Part shown: positions 22,501 to 31,600 of the stretch, piece by piece
Position numbering within the stretch: position 1 is the stretch's first letter
Layout of the letters: every line of letters begins with the position of its first letter
Source of the DNA: Hippasteria phrygiana
Lineage: Eukaryota; Echinodermata; Asteroidea; Valvatida; Goniasteridae
DNA: 64,000 bases
Assembly: GCA_037893225.1 (NCBI GenBank)
Contig: JAZGUH010000446.1
Location: 310,001 to 374,000 of the forward strand
Direction: 5' to 3'
The notes under the pieces: generated by a model
Told to the model about the DNA's origin: nothing
The model's database searches: none
What the model saw: the letters and a program-made list of their open reading frames with translations, nothing else
Translations under genes and position numbers: made by a program

Positions 22501-25023
22501 GCTCCAGTCCTCCGTTTCCCCAAACCCGACGGGAGCTACATCTTAGACACCGATGTCAGCCACTGCTCCATTGGGGCTGTCCTGTCTCAGGGGTCAGAAG
22601 AAGGAGAACAGGTGGTCGCCTATGGCAGCCGGGTTTTGAGCAAGTCAGAGCGCAATTATTGCACCACACGGAAGGAACTCCTGGCCGTTGTTTACTTCGT
22701 TCAATACTTCAAGCACTACCTGCTCGGCAAGCGTTTCCTACTTCGAACGGATCACGGGTCATTGCGGTGGCTATTCCAGTTCAAGGAGCCAGAAGGTCAA
22801 GTGGCGAGGTGGATCCAGCGCCTGGGGTGTTTCGAGTTCGAGATCAAGCACCGTGCAGGGAAAAGACACACCAATGCAAATGCGCTGTCCAGAGTTCCGT
22901 GCGGTCAATGCGGGAGATCCCTCCACGAACAGCAAGAGTGCTACAGGAAGTCGGACCCGGAAAAGGAAACAACCAACTCCTGCTGTGTCCTGCAGCACCC
23001 AGCAGAGAGGGGGGAAAACACCAGAAGTCAACAACATCCACCAGCGGGTGAAGTCGAAGCCGAGGACGACATGGCAGGGACATCCGACGATGTCGATGGG
23101 CTCGTAAGGGCATGGGAGGCTCCTGAAATCCGGTTGGCACAGGAGGGAGACGCAGAGTTGCAGCATGTCTTGCGTTGGCTGGAGAACGGGGGTCCAAGGC
23201 CAGCATGGAAGGGAGTTTCGGCGCTGGATGAAGGGACCAAATTCTGGTGGGCTAAGTGGGACACACTCCAGCTGGTGGATGGAGTTCTGAAGGTCAGGTG
23301 GGAAGAGGACGAGGGGCATGACTCAGCCTGGAAGGTCGTGGTTCCACAGGCCAAGGTTGCCGATGTCCTGCGCCTAGCACATGACAACAGAACATCTGGC
23401 CATCTCGGGACAGCCAGAACAGTGGCCCGTCTCCGGCAAGCACCCGTTTATTGGAGGGGAATGAGGCGCCAGGCCGAGGAGTGGTGTAGAAAATGCCACA
23501 AGTGTGGATCCAAGAAGTCTCCCCCCAAGCCATTGCGAGCTCCCCTCAAACAGTACATGGTGGGGGCCCCCATGGAAAGGATTGCCATCGACATCACCGG
23601 ACCGCTCCCAAGTACCAAGCTGGGCAACACGAGCATCATAGTCGTCGCCGACCACTTCACCAAATGGGTCGAGGCATTCGCCATCCCCGACAAGACCTCC
23701 GAGACTGTAGCCCGAGTTCTGGTCGAGCAGGTCATCACTCGATTCGGAGCTCCTCTTGAGATCCACACCGACCAGGGGCGGGAGTTTGAGGCAGCGCTGT
23801 TTCAGAATGTCTGTCAATTGTTGGGCGTCCACAAGACGCGTACGACGCCGTTCCACCCCCAGTCTGATGGTATGGTGGAGCGGTTCAACCGCACGCTCAA
23901 AACCATGCTCAGTGTCTTCGTCAGGGAAAAACAGGACGACTGGGATGAGCACTTACCATACCTGATGATGGCCTACCGCTCTGCCAGGCATGAGAGCACA
24001 AAGATGACGCCGAACATGCTCATGCTAGGCAGGGAGGTTGGCCTACCCTTAGACTTGGTGGTTGGACCCCCTGAAGGAGAAACTGACGAACCCGTGGACC
24101 CGCACAATTACGCCAGGGAGCTGAAGGAGAAAATCCGGGACGCCCACAATTTCGCTAGGGACCACCTTAGAACGAGCCAACTGCACCAGAAGAGATGTTA
24201 TGACCTCAAGCGCCACGGAAGTTGCTACGAGGTTGGAAGTCCGGTCTGGCTGTACACCCCCCAAAGGAAGCTGGGAAGAACTCCTAAGCTACAGTGCTGG
24301 TGGGACGGACCCTTCATCGTGCTCTCGAGAATGGATGATGTGACCTACCGAATCCAGAAGTCGCCTCGCTCCAAACCGAAGGTGGTGCACTACAACCGTC
24401 TCAAGCCCTACCTGGGGGAAGTTTTGGCGGAATGGTGGACCAAAGCAGTGCCCGGAGCTAAAACCGTTGAACCCCAACCTGTGGATGGGGGAGAATCGTC
24501 AACCAGGGGGGACGTAGAGCCTGGTGGTCCGCCGCGGGTGGGGGTACCCAGACGCAAACGCGTTAGGGTGAAAGACCCTGAACCAACTGAGGTCGCTGCG
24601 GAGCCTGTACAGAAAACAAGGCATGGCCGGCCCGTGGTTAAGCCCCCCAGATATTGCCACCAACTAAATAACCTTTCTTCTTCTTCCCCTTGCAGGATGG
24701 ACAAGGTACAGTGCGAACAGTGCGGGAGGACCTTCACGAGGAAGACCAACCTTCGACGTCATCGACGGACCTCCTGCGAGAAGACACACCCAACTAAGCC
24801 CTACCGATGCGGGAAGGGCTGTGGACAGGCCTTCTACCGGTCTGATATCCGGGCTAAACATGAGCGCGTCTGCAGTGGGGTCCAGCTAGTGGGATCCGTG
24901 CTGCAGGATGAGCTCAAGTTATTTGCCAGCGATGAAGAACTCGAGCTCCTGGACACCACGTCCCCGTCGGGGGCGAAGCCAGCTACCACTCGGAGCGGCC
25001 TCGCGCCACTCAACAACCAGTGA
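19543..25023 (+). CDS. gag-pol: gypsy gag-pol polyprotein plus C-terminal zinc-finger module
   Basis: A single 1826-codon frame. Gag capsid region begins near PMMLPDQFDG. The zinc knuckle C-x2-C-x4-H-x4-C starts at residue 318. Protease DTGA has Asp410. RT carries FCVDYRKLND and YLDD near residue 855. RNase H begins ILDTDVSHCSIG. Integrase has an HHCC-like region (CRKCHKC) and catalytic Asp1350, Asp1410 and Glu1446 with the classic D-x35-E spacing. A GPF/GPY-like module (GPFIVLSR..VVHYNRLKPY) follows, then two zinc fingers. Met 19543 is internal to the translated region; the real start is probably upstream in the repeat leader. No stop or frameshift separates gag from pol. Confidence 0.95.
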   Translation: MQMGQRSGPRPRRRCRPHQKPRPRLPGKDPPVQNEDAYPLKPMHWRWPEAVTPFHFPGPCLETQNLSEVKSQAGTRIEPSDRIPPATAGGNDAAGGKHDLLEGTQKGRKGADKADAVRRPMMLPDQFDGTTSWADYLIHFESVSMVNEWGEAEKAMFLASHLKGAAREALSDMTPEQRKNFPAIMEHFEQRFGVSSQVPLYRAQLSMRTRGRDEPLSALGQSIRRLVSKSYPALPTEAREDLAVEAFRNALRDEQLQRHVFAGKAKTLAQAVTLATEMEAFLESQAHNKKIRPGAKEVRVVVPQPQTLQGDGKTNMECFHCHERGHFRRECPKRGRSYNANGGKGQKGTGPRQDFGDNGKQEQGGREPTGNRQFVNEEEQQGRKMNPRVKPGPSFVLGQVAGIPVRFLLDTGASLTIISRQVYESLKVTEGKPELRPMSPTLKMANGSPMKAWGTADFRLQVGQQTISHSCTVADIELEAILGIDFLSSCNCQWKWGHDAIVINGIETPLIHEKERHSVSRVHILENTIVPAGHEAVLRGQLPHMKGAGKGIGVVYPDLESGDHCPVAIATSLIDAGMGTVPIRVLNPTTDPVTIYKGTRLALFAPVEAGDVVELGDSDEACPTHSIGYVTAAAPGKAKGSRDGVPAHLRDLHDRAAQLLSRSERDKVAQLLTSYEDAFVGPDGQLGQTGLAEHRIQSGEAPPIRQHTRRMPVHKRREADEQLGKMLRDGVIEPSTSPWSSPVVLVKKKDGTLRFCVDYRKLNDVTTKDAYPIPRIEDNLDALGGAKWFSTLDLASGYWQVSMDPEHKEKTAFSTYSGLYHFTVMPFGLCNAPATFERLMERVLAGLQWQAAVVYLDDVIVWGTDFEEHYQRLASILDRFRAAGLKLKPKKCDLFKTEVSFLGHLVSASGVKTDPAKVGAVRGWPQPANVKQVRSFLGLTSYRRFIRNFAEIARPLHALTNKDARVFAWTDACQQAFEQLKDALTTAPVLRFPKPDGSYILDTDVSHCSIGAVLSQGSEEGEQVVAYGSRVLSKSERNYCTTRKELLAVVYFVQYFKHYLLGKRFLLRTDHGSLRWLFQFKEPEGQVARWIQRLGCFEFEIKHRAGKRHTNANALSRVPCGQCGRSLHEQQECYRKSDPEKETTNSCCVLQHPAERGENTRSQQHPPAGEVEAEDDMAGTSDDVDGLVRAWEAPEIRLAQEGDAELQHVLRWLENGGPRPAWKGVSALDEGTKFWWAKWDTLQLVDGVLKVRWEEDEGHDSAWKVVVPQAKVADVLRLAHDNRTSGHLGTARTVARLRQAPVYWRGMRRQAEEWCRKCHKCGSKKSPPKPLRAPLKQYMVGAPMERIAIDITGPLPSTKLGNTSIIVVADHFTKWVEAFAIPDKTSETVARVLVEQVITRFGAPLEIHTDQGREFEAALFQNVCQLLGVHKTRTTPFHPQSDGMVERFNRTLKTMLSVFVREKQDDWDEHLPYLMMAYRSARHESTKMTPNMLMLGREVGLPLDLVVGPPEGETDEPVDPHNYARELKEKIRDAHNFARDHLRTSQLHQKRCYDLKRHGSCYEVGSPVWLYTPQRKLGRTPKLQCWWDGPFIVLSRMDDVTYRIQKSPRSKPKVVHYNRLKPYLGEVLAEWWTKAVPGAKTVEPQPVDGGESSTRGDVEPGGPPRVGVPRRKRVRVKDPEPTEVAAEPVQKTRHGRPVVKPPRYCHQLNNLSSSSPCRMDKVQCEQCGRTFTRKTNLRRHRRTSCEKTHPTKPYRCGKGCGQAFYRSDIRAKHERVCSGVQLVGSVLQDELKLFASDEELELLDTTSPSGAKPATTRSGLAPLNNQ
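24672..24695 (+). promoter_or_regulatory. strong 3' splice acceptor before the zinc-finger module
   Basis: A CT-rich tract (CTTTCTTCTTCTTCCCC) is followed by TTGCAG at 24690-24695, then ATG at 24697. This is an excellent acceptor with a start codon one base into the exon, placed where retroelements put the acceptor of a subgenomic envelope-like message. Confidence 0.6.
24697..25023 (+). CDS. ORF3-like two-zinc-finger protein (spliced product candidate)
   Basis: Begins MDKVQCEQCGRTF. Finger 1 has C-x2-C then LRRHRRTSC. Finger 2 reads YRCGKGCGQAFYRSDIRAKHERVC. Both are C2HC/C2H2-like. A conserved VGSV...DEL...AS..E tail follows. The diverged gypsy element at 53305-58170 encodes the same module (54155-54430, minus), so it is a real, conserved part of this lineage. 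It is in frame with pol here and could also be made from a spliced RNA starting at 24697. It probably acts in nucleic-acid binding; the role is unknown. Confidence 0.6.
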   Translation: MDKVQCEQCGRTFTRKTNLRRHRRTSCEKTHPTKPYRCGKGCGQAFYRSDIRAKHERVCSGVQLVGSVLQDELKLFASDEELELLDTTSPSGAKPATTRSGLAPLNNQ

Positions 25024-26237
25024 CCAACCCGACAGCCGAGGCCAGCTGCCGCTCGGAGCGGCCTCGCGCCACTCACCAACCAGCGACCAACCCTACAGCT
25101 GAGGCCAACTACCAACCGGAGCGGCCTCGCACCACTCCCCGGCCAGCGACGAAGGCTGCGGCCGAGGCCAGCTGCCAACCGGAGCGGCCTCGCACCACTC
25201 CCCGGCCGGCTACGAAGGCTGCGACTGGGGCCAGCTGCCACTCGGAGCGGCCTCGCGCCACTCACCAACCAGTGACCAACCCGACAGCCGAGGCCAGCTA
25301 CCAACCGGAGCGGCCTCGCACCACTCCCCGGCCAGCGACGAAGGCTGCAGCCGAGGCCAGCTGCCGCTCGGAGCGGCCTCGCGCCACTCACCAACCAGCG
25401 ACCAACCCTACAGCCGAGGCCAGCTACCAACCGGAGCGGCCTCGCACCACTCCCCGGCCAGCGACGAAGGCTGCCGCCGAGGCCAGCTGCCAACAACCGG
25501 AGCGGCCTCGCGCCACTCACCAACCAGCGACGAAGGCTGCAGCCGAGGCCAGCTGCCAACCAGAGCGGCCTCGCGCCACCACTCCTCGTCCGGACCACCC
25601 TCAACCCGAAGCTGGCCAGTCTAGCGGCCGGAAGAGATGTTGGACCGGCGCCATGCAGAAGACTAAGCCCACAGCTGAAGCCGGCTGCCAGTGGGAGCGG
25701 CCTCAGACCACCACCGGCAGCCGGGACTTGCCGTCCACGGCCGGTGCTGTCGAGGGCACCTCCAGCCAAACGCCACCGGAGGCAGGACGGCATGTCCCCG
25801 CTGGGGCATTTATCACCTTCCCAGACGGTTCCCGCTGGACAACATCAACCCCTGGACGGCTGGAACTACAGCAGACAAGACCTACCCGAGATGCTGCGAC
25901 GATCATGGAGGAACCACTATGCGAGCACCTCCGAGACACTTGGGAGCTGGAGAATGTTGGCATTGGAGTGGACGCGCACGGCCACCGGCTGTTCCGCAGC
26001 CGAGTCCGGAACACATACGAGTGCCCAGCACGTCTGCTCCAAACATATCAGGGCCCTTATGCCCAATATTACGTGGACCCAGCTGTAGCGACCCAGCCGT
26101 CCCTCGGAGGATTCCTCCCACCTGGTGCCCCTCCACCAACCCGGTACCCATCGAACGTCCCCCCCGGGTTCTGGGAAGCCCTGTTTAACCAGACAGAGTT
26201 CCAGCGGAGGTCTCCGCCGCCAGCCCCATCCCCGTGA
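24975..26237 (+). CDS. Pro/Thr-rich repeat protein downstream of the zinc fingers
   Basis: A frame shifted by -1 relative to pol is open from before 25020 to a TGA at 26235-26237. It has about 400 codons with no good ATG, so it needs a frameshift or splice. It consists of tandem units such as AEASCQPERPRTTPRPATK and AEASCRSERPRATHQPATN, then a unique tail with AGAFITFPDGSRW and CEHLRDTWELENVG. A five-G run near 24970 marks where the frames meet. The second gypsy element also has a Pro-rich frame after its zinc fingers. Confidence 0.5.
   Translation, partial: EASYHSERPRATQQPVTNPTAEASCRSERPRATHQPATNPTAEANYQPERPRTTPRPATKAAAEASCQPERPRTTPRPATKAATGASCHSERPRATHQPVTNPTAEASYQPERPRTTPRPATKAAAEASCRSERPRATHQPATNPTAEASYQPERPRTTPRPATKAAAEASCQQPERPRATHQPATKAAAEASCQPERPRATTPRPDHPQPEAGQSSGRKRCWTGAMQKTKPTAEAGCQWERPQTTTGSRDLPSTAGAVEGTSSQTPPEAGRHVPAGAFITFPDGSRWTTSTPGRLELQQTRPTRDAATIMEEPLCEHLRDTWELENVGIGVDAHGHRLFRSRVRNTYECPARLLQTYQGPYAQYYVDPAVATQPSLGGFLPPGAPPPTRYPSNVPPGFWEALFNQTEFQRRSPPPAPSP
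24980..25590. repeat. tandem repeat, units of about 60-75 bp
   Basis: Repeated GAGCGGCCTCGCRCCACTC motifs separated by GCCGAGGCCAGCTGCC-type links, about ten units. The repeat encodes the Pro/Thr-rich segment. Confidence 0.9.
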
Positions 26238-26290
26238 GCTCGCATCTAGCTGGCTCCTTCGAACTTATTTAGGGACAAATAAGGATCCTC

Positions 26291-26301
26291 GGAGGGGGCA
26301 G
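26291..26301 (+). other. polypurine tract
   Basis: GGAGGGGGCAG lies directly before the 3' LTR, the usual plus-strand primer site. Confidence 0.75.
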
Positions 26302-26638
26302 TGTAGCGCTTGGACCGGCTGGCAACGGAGGGCGCTCTACACCTTTCACGGTGCGTACTGGAGCCCCTGTGAAGGGACTGGCTGGCAACGGAGGGCGCTC
26401 TACACCTTTCACGGTGCGAACTAAGAACCCTGAAGAACAGTTTGGTCAACCCGGCTCGGCAGCCATCTTGTTTTTTTGGTAGGATAGCGTGACGAGTCAC
26501 ATGTTTTGGAGCTTGTTATGTAAAGAAGTGTTGTTTTGCTCTATCTTCTAATTGTGAATAAAGCAAGGTTCTAGCAGAAGTATCATTGCCTGGATTGTCA
26601 TTGATTATGTCCCGATCAACCCCAATCGACACGCTACA
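26302..26638 (+). repeat. 3' LTR with 63-bp internal duplication
   Basis: 337 bp against 274 for the 5' LTR. The extra 63 bases duplicate the GGCTGGCAACGGAGGGCGC to TTTCACGGTGCG segment. AATAAA at 26557-26562. Confidence 0.95.
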
Positions 26639-27475
26639 GTATGTACACTATACTTATGTCGGATTTATTGGGTGTTTTTTTGCTAATAAGCGAGAAAATT
26701 TGCTCAAGCAAGCTTAAGTAGCTTCTTAAAATTTGGCCCTGTTTTCATGAAATGAAGCACAGATTCATCAGCTCCTTGCACAGAGTGTCTGATGGGCTAT
26801 ACCAGGGTACTGCAAGCATTTTTTGGTCTCTCCTGAGCAGGCCGTATACTGTGAAATGGATGGTGGGTGGGCCTGCTTTGGTCAGGACAACATGTGGTCG
26901 GCTTGGAACTACATCTGTGTCACAGATAAAGATCTCGAAGAGGTTCGTCTCAGTATCATCTCACAGGATGAGATCTACGTCATCAAGGAGCTCTCCTTCA
27001 GTGACTTCAAGATCCACACCGATGTGATGTTCGACTTGCAGGCCGACGACTCTTTCAATCCCTCCACACTCGAGGTGATGTACCTGCCGTCACTCCTAAC
27101 CAAGTCTCTCAGCATTGGGGATGGTCGTGGGCACACCAGCGAAGGTGGGCTGTTCTAATGACTGAATTATGTTTGGGTTTTTCTTGCTGGAGACAATGTT
27201 CTATACCTAGTATTCACATAAATATTACGTCATCATATCTTTCTGCTTTATCATTCTCCTCAGGAAATCGACTTGTTTGTTATTCACCTGATTACAGCAC
27301 CGGATGCGGCCAGAACGGCTTGCCTCCGACAGAACAACCATCAGGACGTCTCGCTATCACCTCACTGCACTTCAATCCTCAAAATCGCAACATGGACGCA
27401 ACAGGGGTGACCGGAGAATGGAGGCGCAATCGCTACACTTGGTCTGGATCTTTCTATTATCTTTTGGCCAAGTAA

Positions 27476-28403
27476 AAATACTAGGCCCTACTGCTAAATA
27501 GGAAAAGCTGCCTATATTCGTTTCATAACTGCTTTCCTAAATTGCTTAACTGTTTCTGAAATTGCCTGATTTTTTTAAGAATTGCTCAGCTGTATCTTAG
27601 GTTGTTTATGATTAACCGTGTTTCTGAAATTGCCTGATCTAAAAAAGACAGTTGCTTATGATTTACCGCGTGTTTCTGAAATTGCACTGCTGTTTCTGAG
27701 TAGTATAGGAGATGCCGATTCTGCAAAAAATCTCTCATCTCTCTACCCTCCAGAAAAAAATGTATACATTTTTTAAATTTTAAAATAATTCTCTCTCTCC
27801 TCTAGCTCACCCAACTCGATATAACTCAGTCAAATTTACTTTATTTTTTTATTAAATAATGTCGTACTCCCTACAGTCGAGTCGTATACTTGTCCAGCAT
27901 AATTTACAAAAATCATACAAAAAAAGGGGAATCCCCCCTTTCTAAAATCACAAAAAATGATAAAATCGAGTCGTATACTTGTCCAGCAGAATTTACAAAA
28001 ATAGTTGTGCTTTGAAAAAGACCACCTGGCTGGTTGTCATCTATATGCGCATTCCTGCGCATATTCGATCCATTGTTTGCCTATTGTGTGTGTTACGCCT
28101 GGCTGCACAAGCCCGTATTGGCATACCAGCACGCCATTTACAACAGCCGGTTAAAAAGAAACATTTGGGGGAGGGGATTATAGCCCCCTCCACCTTGCTG
28201 TGATGGAACCGTACCTGTTCAAAATTCGAAATGCTCAGAAAAGGTTGATTTCAAATATCCACAGAACTATCTAACAGATAGATCTGACAGTTGAGGTGGG
28301 GGGGGGGGGGGGGGGGGGGGTGCTTTCAAACTCTTTTCTTCCCTCATCTCTGTTTCATGATATTCAGTTTGTAACGTTTTCTTATCTCTTGTATCTTACA
28401 TAG
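27476..28403. other. intergenic or intronic spacer before ITFG2 exons
   Basis: No coding exon was found; in particular none of the N-terminal ITFG2 exons. It holds degenerate TTTCTGAAATTGCCTGAT repeats (27540-27700), a 37-bp direct repeat containing TCGTATACTTGTCCAGC (near 27882 and 27968), and a 23-base G run at 28298-28320 next to the first ITFG2 exon. Confidence 0.6.
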
Positions 28404-28653
28404 GGACAGGTGGAGGCAGCCCCATTAAACGATACACCGTTATCACTGTGCCATACGCAGCACCTACCAGCCAACATCAAAGTGCTTCTTATTGATGACA
28501 TCGGTTAGTATTCCTCAGAGTTTAAGGTTTTTTGGGATTATTTCTATACAATTTGAAGATGTAGAACTTCACTGTAATGAACACCACTATGTCAGACCTC
28601 TGGCTGTAACGAATAAATATTCTGGGACCTTGACGTCCCGGGAGTTCTGAGAC

Positions 28654-28684
<31 letters not shown>

Positions 28685-31600
28685 AAGCATTTGTAAAGCG
28701 CCATCTATCTATGTAGACATATTCCGAGGCGCTTGAAGAAAAGAAACTGTCCAGAACTCTACAAATAATTAAATATACATGTACATGTATGTATACTTGA
28801 AACAAAACCAGCAATCTAATTATAAGTTGAGTTAAACAGGAATGTTTTAAGAAGGCATTTGAAGGTATGTAAAGATTGACAGCTACGAATTTCCTGAGGC
28901 AAAGAGTTCCATAGAGTGGGCGCCGCAACTGAGAAGGCATAGTCCCCATACGATGTTCTAGTTCTTGGTGTCACAAGAAGATGTTTGTCAGATGACCTTA
29001 GGTGGCGATTAGGGGAATACTGGGTGAAGAGATCCTGCAGATATGTTGGTGCGCTGTCATTGAGGGCTTTCCAGGTAAGTAGGATTATTTTGAAGGCAAC
29101 CCTCTGTTTGACTGGAAGCCAGTGAAGATTTCTCAGGACTGGAGTAATGTGGTCAAATTTCCGTGTTCGGGATAAGACACGAGCCGCAGTGTTTTGAACA
29201 TGTTGAAGTTTGCACATGAGAGTGTTGGTGATTCCAAACAGAAGTGAGTTGCCATTATCCAACCTTGATGTCACGAGAGCATGGATAAGGATGGCAGCCG
29301 ACTCATCAGTCAGGATTCGGCGGATGCTGTTGATGTTTCTAATATGGTAGTATGACGTTTGGCAAACTTTCTTGACATGCGATTCCATTGACATCGTGCT
29401 GTCAAACATGATGCCAAGATTACGTGCAGTCGTAGAACGTTGAATATTAGAAGTCCCAAATTGCATCTGGTTGCATCTGATTTTATCCTGGCTACGTTTG
29501 GAAGTGATAATTAGAAGTTCGGTCTTGTCGTCGTTAAATTTTAATTTATTCCTGGTCATCCATTGCTTAAGATCACAAACACATTGTTCAATACGCAATT
29601 AAATTGAATTACATTAAATTACATTAAATTAAATTAAATTAAATTAAATTAAATTAAATTAAATTAAATTAAATTAAATTAAATTAAATTAAATTAAATT
29701 AAATTAAATTAAATTAAATTAAATTAAATTAAATTAAATTAAATTAAATTAAATTAAATTAAATTAAACCAGGTCGCGACTGTTATATTTTAACAGCAGT
29801 AAAGGTGAATCGTATGTGAAGTGGCATCCAATAGCCAACAAGCGTGCTCGCAATGCCAACGTCTCCACGGAATTGGTCGGTAGGATTTGTCGCTCAGGTG
29901 AGTTGCCCTCATTCAAAAATTGTTTCCCTCTTTTTTTGCTGAAACTTGTTATACTCCCTTTCCTGTCGCTTCATTCTCCTTAGAGAGATGTTAAAGCAGA
30001 CTTATTATGTGTCTTGTCCGAGTCGATATAAACCATTTTTCCCCCTCTCAAACTTTTATTCTAGCCGATAGCATACAGACCCGTAATCCCGAAGGACAAT
30101 CTGAGAAGACAGATCCAGTACCCAACATAATGGCCATGTGTACTCTAGACGGTGAGTTACTGCAGGATGAACAAGTGAACTCGAAGCAGTTTCCTGAAGC
30201 ATTTTGCCCAAAAACGTTTTGAACCGTTTCTGACAAGCCTGAAAAATCTGTAGAGAAAAAGACGAAAGAAATGATTAATTTTAGAGGTGAGAGGCGTAAA
30301 CCCCAGATTAATATTTTAGAGAACGCCACAGAATCACTTAATTACAGGGACTAAAAATCCAATCTACAGTTGGCCTCAGGTAGCATTCAAGCCCAGGTCC
30401 CACTAGTAAGTTCAAGAGGCTACATATTGTATCCTGATAGCTTCCATTTGTTGATAAACCTTCTTTGAGAATCCTTGCCTAATTTTCCATCCTTTTCCAA
30501 AGCACTAAGAGAGAAGATTAAAATTTACCAAACCCAGAACAGCACATAGGCAGAGAGGGCAATTTGCCTTGCTGCAGCTTGAAATGTTCCTACATATGCA
30601 AAGGAGTTTTAATAGCGGTGCCCTTAACGGAGGAAAAATACTCCACCCCTTTAACCCCTTGAGTACGTTTTTTTACAGGAGACGTCGGGGTGTCGCGGCG
30701 GTTCTGGCAACCAAGCAAACCGCCACAATGAGTTTGTGCAGTCAAGCGTATCATAAACAATCCAACAATGGATTGAAACTGCACAAACGGCGGCAAATTG
30801 CGTCATCCGGCCTGGTGGCACTTTTTTTTATGCCATAGGCCTATGGCGTCATCCGTACGCAAGAAGTTAAGATGGAATGTCGTGGCTTCAATTAGTGTTT
30901 TCCCCAAATTTCTCAAACCCTTTTTTTCCCCGCCAGGCACTTTGATGATGATCGAAGAGGACAAGATCCTGTGGTCATTGTTGGTAGACCATCAACTCTT
31001 CGCACTGACAAAGTTTGACATTAATGTGAGTATCATGCTGATGTTTGCACCTTACGTAACCAGGATTCAGTTTTCCATTCAAACTGGATGACTGTTATCT
31101 TTTTAGAGGGGAGATTTTTAGAATATAACATTTAGGAGTGTAGCGCTGGCATTTGTAGGATTAAAAAGGGAAGACAAAACAGGAATACCATACCATACCA
31201 AGTTCTTTCGGCAACTATGTGCTAGCTTCCCCCCTGTTTTTTGTCCTTCAATAAAAGATATCCAACCATAATAGCAACCCAGGTTGTATCGTCAAGTTTG
31301 GGTTTATGACTTCTGACTAGTGCCCACCCGAACAAAGATACTGACAATTTGGGAGACCTCCAACATAGGGCAAGATAGCTCAGTCGGTAGAGCGCTGCCA
31401 TGGTATTCCGGAGGTCGCAAGTTCAAATCCTGCTCGTGCCAATTTTTCTTTGTTCACTTTGAAAATAGATTATATCAGAGTAGGTGTCAGTTGTGTTTTG
31501 GGGAGATATTAGGAGAATGGCAATTTGATCTATTTTGATTTCATGATACCATGGGTTAAAATTGGGCAAGGACGGGTGGGAAGCAACATAGGAAGTTTAT

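Larger units (their letters stand above)
15703..26638 (+). mobile_element. full-length gypsy-type LTR retrotransposon (10.9 kb)
   Basis: Bounded by LTRs (15703-15976; 26302-26638) starting TGTAGCGC and ending GCTACA, with a perfect 4-bp target duplication GTAT (15699-15702; 26639-26642). Copy 5 carries the uninterrupted site (near 63243-63252). Order: LTR, tRNA-Leu-type PBS, gag leader with repeats (interrupted by a LINE), gag, zinc knuckle, protease, RT, RNase H, integrase, zinc-finger module, Pro/Thr-rich repeats, PPT, LTR. RT before integrase defines the gypsy order. The long intact frame suggests a young insertion. Confidence 0.95.
538..27475. repeat. left copy of a large duplicated block
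   Basis: From the LINE 3' end at 538 to the last exon of gene copy 2, the order of sequence is repeated from 34956 to the window end: truncated LINE, noncoding spacer, SINE, fold-back repeat, TATA promoter, gene copy, spacer, next gene copy. By eye the shared stretches are nearly identical, with scattered substitutions and many clean insertions. The left copy has private insertions at 4857-6164, 12500-12674 and 15703-26638. The right copy has others plus an extra gene unit. Confidence 0.9.
13911..27475 (+). pseudogene. array copy 2, disrupted by MITE, deletions and a gypsy element
   Basis: Exon 1 (from 13911) encodes MFAAFFSLVPLVVNLHP and is then split by a 315-bp MITE that brings a stop. 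Exon 2 (14773-14918) is 146 bases instead of 216, through internal deletions including 22 bases after the KFRW codons, and is frameshifted. Exon 3 (15479-15595) lost 2 bases. Intron 3 holds the 10.9-kb gypsy element. Exon 4 (26841-27144) and exon 5 (27264-27475) are open and end GSFYYLLAK. Exons 1-2 share their damage with copy 5, so the decay began before the block duplication. Confidence 0.85.

Noticed and set aside
22659..23965. Secondary frames within gag-pol on both strands
   Set aside because: Shadows of the intact polyprotein frame with all RT, RNase H and integrase motifs.
24834..25793. 319-codon minus-strand frame rich in GARPLR
   Set aside because: Antisense of the Pro/Thr-rich tandem repeats of the gypsy element.
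31368..31440. Candidate tRNA gene
   Set aside because: The acceptor and D arms look fair but the anticodon stem does not pair, and a SINE tail follows.
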